A stretch of DNA of 7,362 nucleotides from an uncultured beta proteobacterium (lineage in GTDB: Bacteria > Pseudomonadota > Gammaproteobacteria > Burkholderiales > Burkholderiaceae_C). The notes under the pieces are model-generated. The model saw nothing but the letters and a program-made list of their open reading frames with translations, did no database searches and was not told the DNA's origin. The stretch is from contig CAIQEX010000232.1 in the NCBI GenBank assembly GCA_903870955.1, positions 1-7,362 on the forward strand. The letters are read 5' to 3'. How positions within the stretch are numbered: position 1 is the stretch's first letter; each line of letters starts with the position of its first letter. The translations under genes were made by a program, and so were the position numbers. Shown here in pieces: positions 6,590-7,362 of the stretch.

Positions 6590-7239
6590 ATGAAGCGTCG
6601 TGATTTTTCTATGCTGGCCACCGCGGGCGCTGCCATCAGCGCGGGCTGGCCCACCTTTGCCCAGGCCGATGTCGCCAAGCCTGAAGCGGGCACGGACTAT
6701 TTGGCGGTCGAGCCGCGTGCACCGATAGAAGCACCTGCAGGCAAGATCGAGTGGTGGAGTTCTTCTGGTACAACTGCCCGCACTGCAATGCCTTTGAACC
6801 GTTGCTTGAAGGATGGATCAAAACGCTGCCCAAGGACATAGCGTTTCGGCGGGTGCCAGTCGCCTTCCGCGACGAATTTGTGCCGCAGCAGCGCTTGTTC
6901 TATGCACTCGATGCCATGGGGCTTGTGGATAAGCTGCAGGCCAAAGTGTTTGCCGCCATTCACGTCGAGAAACTTGATCTCTCCAAGGCGGCGGGCATTA
7001 CGGACTGGGTGGTCAAACAAGGTGTCGACAAGGCCAAGTTTAGTGAGCAATACAGCTCCTTCTCGGTGGCTACCAAGGCGACCAAAGCGGCGCAACTGCA
7101 AAACGCTTACAAGGTCGAGGGCGTGCCCGCACTCGGTGTGGCTGGGCGTTATTACATCGACGGCACCTTGGCCAAGGGCATGGACCGGGCTCTCAAGATC
7201 GTGGAATCGCTGGCTGCAGGCGTTCGCAGCGGCAAATAG
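6590..7239 (+). pseudogene. dsbA: Periplasmic thiol:disulfide interchange protein DsbA, frameshifted
   Basis: DsbA oxidises cysteine pairs in secreted proteins in the periplasm. The gene is split between two frames. The first, from ATG 6590, encodes a signal peptide (MKRRDFSMLATAGAA..., AQA cleavage box near residue 26) and the start of the mature protein up to KIE (residue 54), then runs out of frame to a TAG at 6839-6841. The second is open from about 6751 to the TAG at 7239 and encodes VVEFFWYNCPHCNAF, with the CPHC active site at 6775-6786, the helical insertion, and the cis-proline loop GVPA with Pro at 7126-7128. Adding one G between 6751 and 6752 (GAG GTG GTG in place of GAG TGG TGG) joins them into a normal 216 aa DsbA. 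Either a real one-base deletion or a sequencing error explains this. Translation from GTG 6751 would give a leaderless cytoplasmic fragment. Confidence 0.88.
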
Positions 7240-7262
7240 CAGTCAACGTGCTGTGCTTTTGA

Positions 7263-7292
7263 GTGACAGTTGGCGCGACTCCCGTCTAGAAT
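7263..7292 (+). promoter_or_regulatory. Candidate sigma70 promoter for the gene at the window end
   Basis: GTGACA (7263-7268, 5 of 6 matches to the -35 consensus), an 18-base spacer and TAGAAT (7287-7292, 5 of 6 matches to the -10) lie in the 85-bp gap after dsbA. They predict a start near 7299 and a leader of about 26 nt containing the GGAG ribosome binding site. This implies the next gene is transcribed independently of dsbA. Confidence 0.55.
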
Positions 7293-7324
7293 GAATGCAA
7301 CATAATTATTCAGCGGAGCGTGCC

Positions 7325-7362
7325 ATGTCAGATTCCAAATTCAGGCTCATTACCCGCAGCGA
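7325..7362 (+). CDS. N-terminus of an unidentified gene, cut by window end
   Basis: ATG at 7325 follows GGAG (7315-7318) with six bases of spacing, and the frame stays open to the window edge, encoding MSDSKFRLITRS. Together with the upstream promoter this is very likely a real gene start. Twelve residues are too few to identify a family. The FRLITRS string reminds me of the start of DHH-type exopolyphosphatase-like proteins (RLxTRSDFDG), and the last two bases GA would allow the Asp, but this is recall and not a supported call. Confidence 0.6.
   Translation, partial: MSDSKFRLITRS

Noticed and set aside
6567..6593. Eight-codon ORF (MLNLIGVL) whose TGA overlaps the dsbA ATG, as a possible leader peptide
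   Set aside because: It has no ribosome binding site of its own, no regulatory codon run and no attenuator-like hairpin; it is most likely chance.
6743..6760. Programmed -1 frameshifting to produce full DsbA
   Set aside because: No slippery heptamer (C GAG TGG instead) and no obvious downstream stimulatory structure; the site is explained more simply by one missing G.
7259..7264. TTGAGT as the -35 for the last gene
   Set aside because: Spacing to TAGAAT is 22 bases; the overlapping-region GTGACA at 18 bases fits better.

Overview
The window reads as ordinary chromosomal DNA of a GC-rich betaproteobacterium. Protein sequences and gene order suggest Burkholderiales, most likely Comamonadaceae (Rhodoferax/Polaromonas/Curvibacter-like). 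This placement rests on recalled family resemblance, not on a search. I see no mobile element, CRISPR array, tRNA or rRNA, and no clear sign of horizontal transfer. Coding density is high, and nearly every gene is a recognisable housekeeping or stress gene.

Left block (2-3656, + strand): the 3' part of recG (branched-DNA helicase), then oxyR 20 nt later (peroxide-sensing LysR regulator with both redox cysteines at the canonical positions 199 and 208), then ubiA, whose TTG start overlaps the oxyR stop by 4 nt. The spacing suggests one recG-oxyR-ubiA transcript linking DNA repair, peroxide sensing and ubiquinone synthesis. It ends facing a small convergent gene across a hairpin terminator (3662-3692).

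Middle (3712-4176): a minus-strand gene for an exported PsiF-family protein built from two nearly identical cysteine-paired modules. The 141-bp divergent gap separating it from argS holds a candidate minus-strand promoter with a perfect 7-bp-arm palindrome over the predicted transcription start. It also holds a -10-like box so close to the argS ATG that argS may be leaderless.

Right block (4177-7239, + strand): argS (arginyl-tRNA synthetase), a membrane-anchored SPOR-domain protein (FtsN-like), and dsbA (periplasmic thiol oxidase). dsbA is broken by an apparent one-base deletion just before the CPHC active site, so no single frame encodes both signal peptide and catalytic domain. A sigma70-like promoter and a good ribosome binding site precede the first 12 codons of another gene, cut by the window end.

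The most notable observation is the dsbA frameshift (real lesion or sequence error). Next are the duplicated PsiF modules and the psiF/argS intergenic signals. I found no convincing previously undescribed system.
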